NCBI RefSeq assembly: GCF_001509555.1
Contig: NZ_LMAS01000002.1
Location: 1-64,000 of the forward strand
DNA: 64,000 nt
DNA from: Bacillus sp. FJAT-29937
Lineage (GTDB): Bacteria > Bacillota > Bacilli > Bacillales > Cytobacillaceae
Direction of reading: 5' to 3'
Part shown: positions 63,270-64,000 of the stretch, one piece after another
How the letters are laid out: each line of letters opens with the position of its first letter
Numbering within the stretch: position 1 is the stretch's first letter
Notes under the pieces: generated by a model
The model's input: the letters and a program-made list of their open reading frames with translations, nothing else
What the model was told of the DNA's origin: nothing
The model's database searches: none
Made by a program: the position numbers and the translations under genes

Positions 63270-64000
63270 ATGGAAAAAAATATAAGCTATCATTCAAATG
63301 ATATACTTATGAAATCATTGAGTGAGCTTTACAAAAATCAGGTTTTGAAAGTTTATCAGCTAGATTACCCAAAAATAAAAGAAGTTCTTCCTAATAACTT
63401 TCCGCAAATGAAGGTAGATGAACGGCGAGCTGATAATGTCTTTTTACTTGAAGATGAATCAATTTTGCTTTTAGAATATGAAACAAACAGTCGAATCATT
63501 GAAAATCATCTTAAATATAGCGAATATGTTCTCCGGATTGTAAATCGATATTATAAGGAAGACAATCAAATTAAAAAGGTTCATGTTGCAGTTATATATT
63601 CAAGCGATATCATTCCAGACGTTCAATTATTAGATATGGGAAGTATGTTTATAGAAACAAAATCAGTTTCACTTCGGGACTTTGACGGTAATGCCATTCT
63701 AGTTGCAATTAAACATAAAATAGAAAATGGAATTTTGCTTACTAAAGTGGATATAATGAAATTAATACTTGTGCCTCTCATGAAAAGTACCCAAGATCGC
63801 CACGATTTAATTCGAAAGAGCATAGATATTGCAAAAGAAATTCAAAATGATTATGAGCAAATTGCCGTCATCGTAGGAATTTTGACTGCGACTGATAAGA
63901 TTATTGACGAAGAATACTCTAAAAGTATAAGGGAGTGGTTACGGATGACCAAGGTCGAGAAAATCTATCAGCAGGAGAAGGAAGAATCCTTGCGAGAATT
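63270..64000 (+). CDS. Putative PD-(D/E)XK-fold nuclease/transposase-like protein, truncated by the window end
   Basis: An open frame of 243 codons runs to the last base. ATG 63270 has GAGGAAAT upstream. The N-terminus (NDILMKSLSELYKNQVLKVYQLD) leads to DERRADNVFLLEDESILLLEYETNS, an Asp followed by a strand with E-x-E, as in the restriction-nuclease-like core of Rpn/YhgA-type transposase-related proteins. A charged helical region follows (STQDRHDLIRKSIDIAKEI, KIYQQEKEESLREF). Such genes are common singletons in Bacillus genomes. The family call is tentative. Confidence 0.55.
   Translation, partial: MEKNISYHSNDILMKSLSELYKNQVLKVYQLDYPKIKEVLPNNFPQMKVDERRADNVFLLEDESILLLEYETNSRIIENHLKYSEYVLRIVNRYYKEDNQIKKVHVAVIYSSDIIPDVQLLDMGSMFIETKSVSLRDFDGNAILVAIKHKIENGILLTKVDIMKLILVPLMKSTQDRHDLIRKSIDIAKEIQNDYEQIAVIVGILTATDKIIDEEYSKSIREWLRMTKVEKIYQQEKEESLRE

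Overview
The window is chromosomal DNA of a Gram-positive, motile, competent endospore former of the family Bacillaceae. The order tagO ... LCP protein, yvyE, degS, degU, degV family, comFA, comFC, yvyF is the Bacillus subtilis backbone, and an sda-type checkpoint gene is present. The species was not identified. The ribosome-binding sites are strong AGGAGG types, and several real starts are TTG or GTG.

Region 1 (1-20 kb) is a run of secreted surface enzymes, mostly single genes each with its own terminator: an amidase, a beta-helix protein, a 5'-nucleotidase, a glucosaminidase, a YknW/YknX-like pair, a subtilisin-like protease, a lethal-factor-type metalloprotease, a phosphodiester glycosidase and an NlpC/P60 peptidase. 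Four of them carry the same ~80-residue module (YWDG, KPINLWKR, GGQYGxGG), at either the N- or the C-terminus, and the glucosaminidase carries three looser relatives. I do not recognise this module as a named domain. Region 2 (20-23.5 kb, minus strand) holds secA2 and an accessory-Sec S-layer assembly (SLAP) protein gene.

Region 3 (23.8-40.2 kb) begins with tagO and continues as a Wzx/Wzy-type polysaccharide locus. Five of its genes match the WbpA-B-E-D-I pathway to UDP-2,3-diacetamido-2,3-dideoxymannuronic acid. They are accompanied by a chain-length protein, a flippase, a polymerase, a cysteine-free asparagine-synthetase-like protein, three glycosyltransferases and GalU. With SecA2/SLAP beside it, a secondary cell-wall polymer or capsule is the likely product. 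Region 4 (40.7-47.3 kb, minus strand) has a LytB/SH3/LytC-like autolysin set, an LCP ligase and YvyE. Region 5 (47.9-54.9 kb) is degSU, a small unknown gene, sda, a degV-family gene and the comF operon with yvyF.

Region 6 (55.3-64 kb) is flagellar but departs from B. subtilis. Instead of flgM-flgN-flgK-flgL there is a very long FliK/YlqG-like protein with seven internal repeats, an FlhB C-terminal-like protein, FliS and a 765-residue flagellin with four copies of a surface module. Both parts have candidate sigma-D promoters. A YaaR protein and a truncated putative nuclease-fold gene end the window.

The intergenic DNA is unusual. It holds nine tandem arrays of five unrelated sequence families with periods of 20-21 or 51-53 bp (about two or five helical turns), and three copies of a dispersed ~100-bp element.
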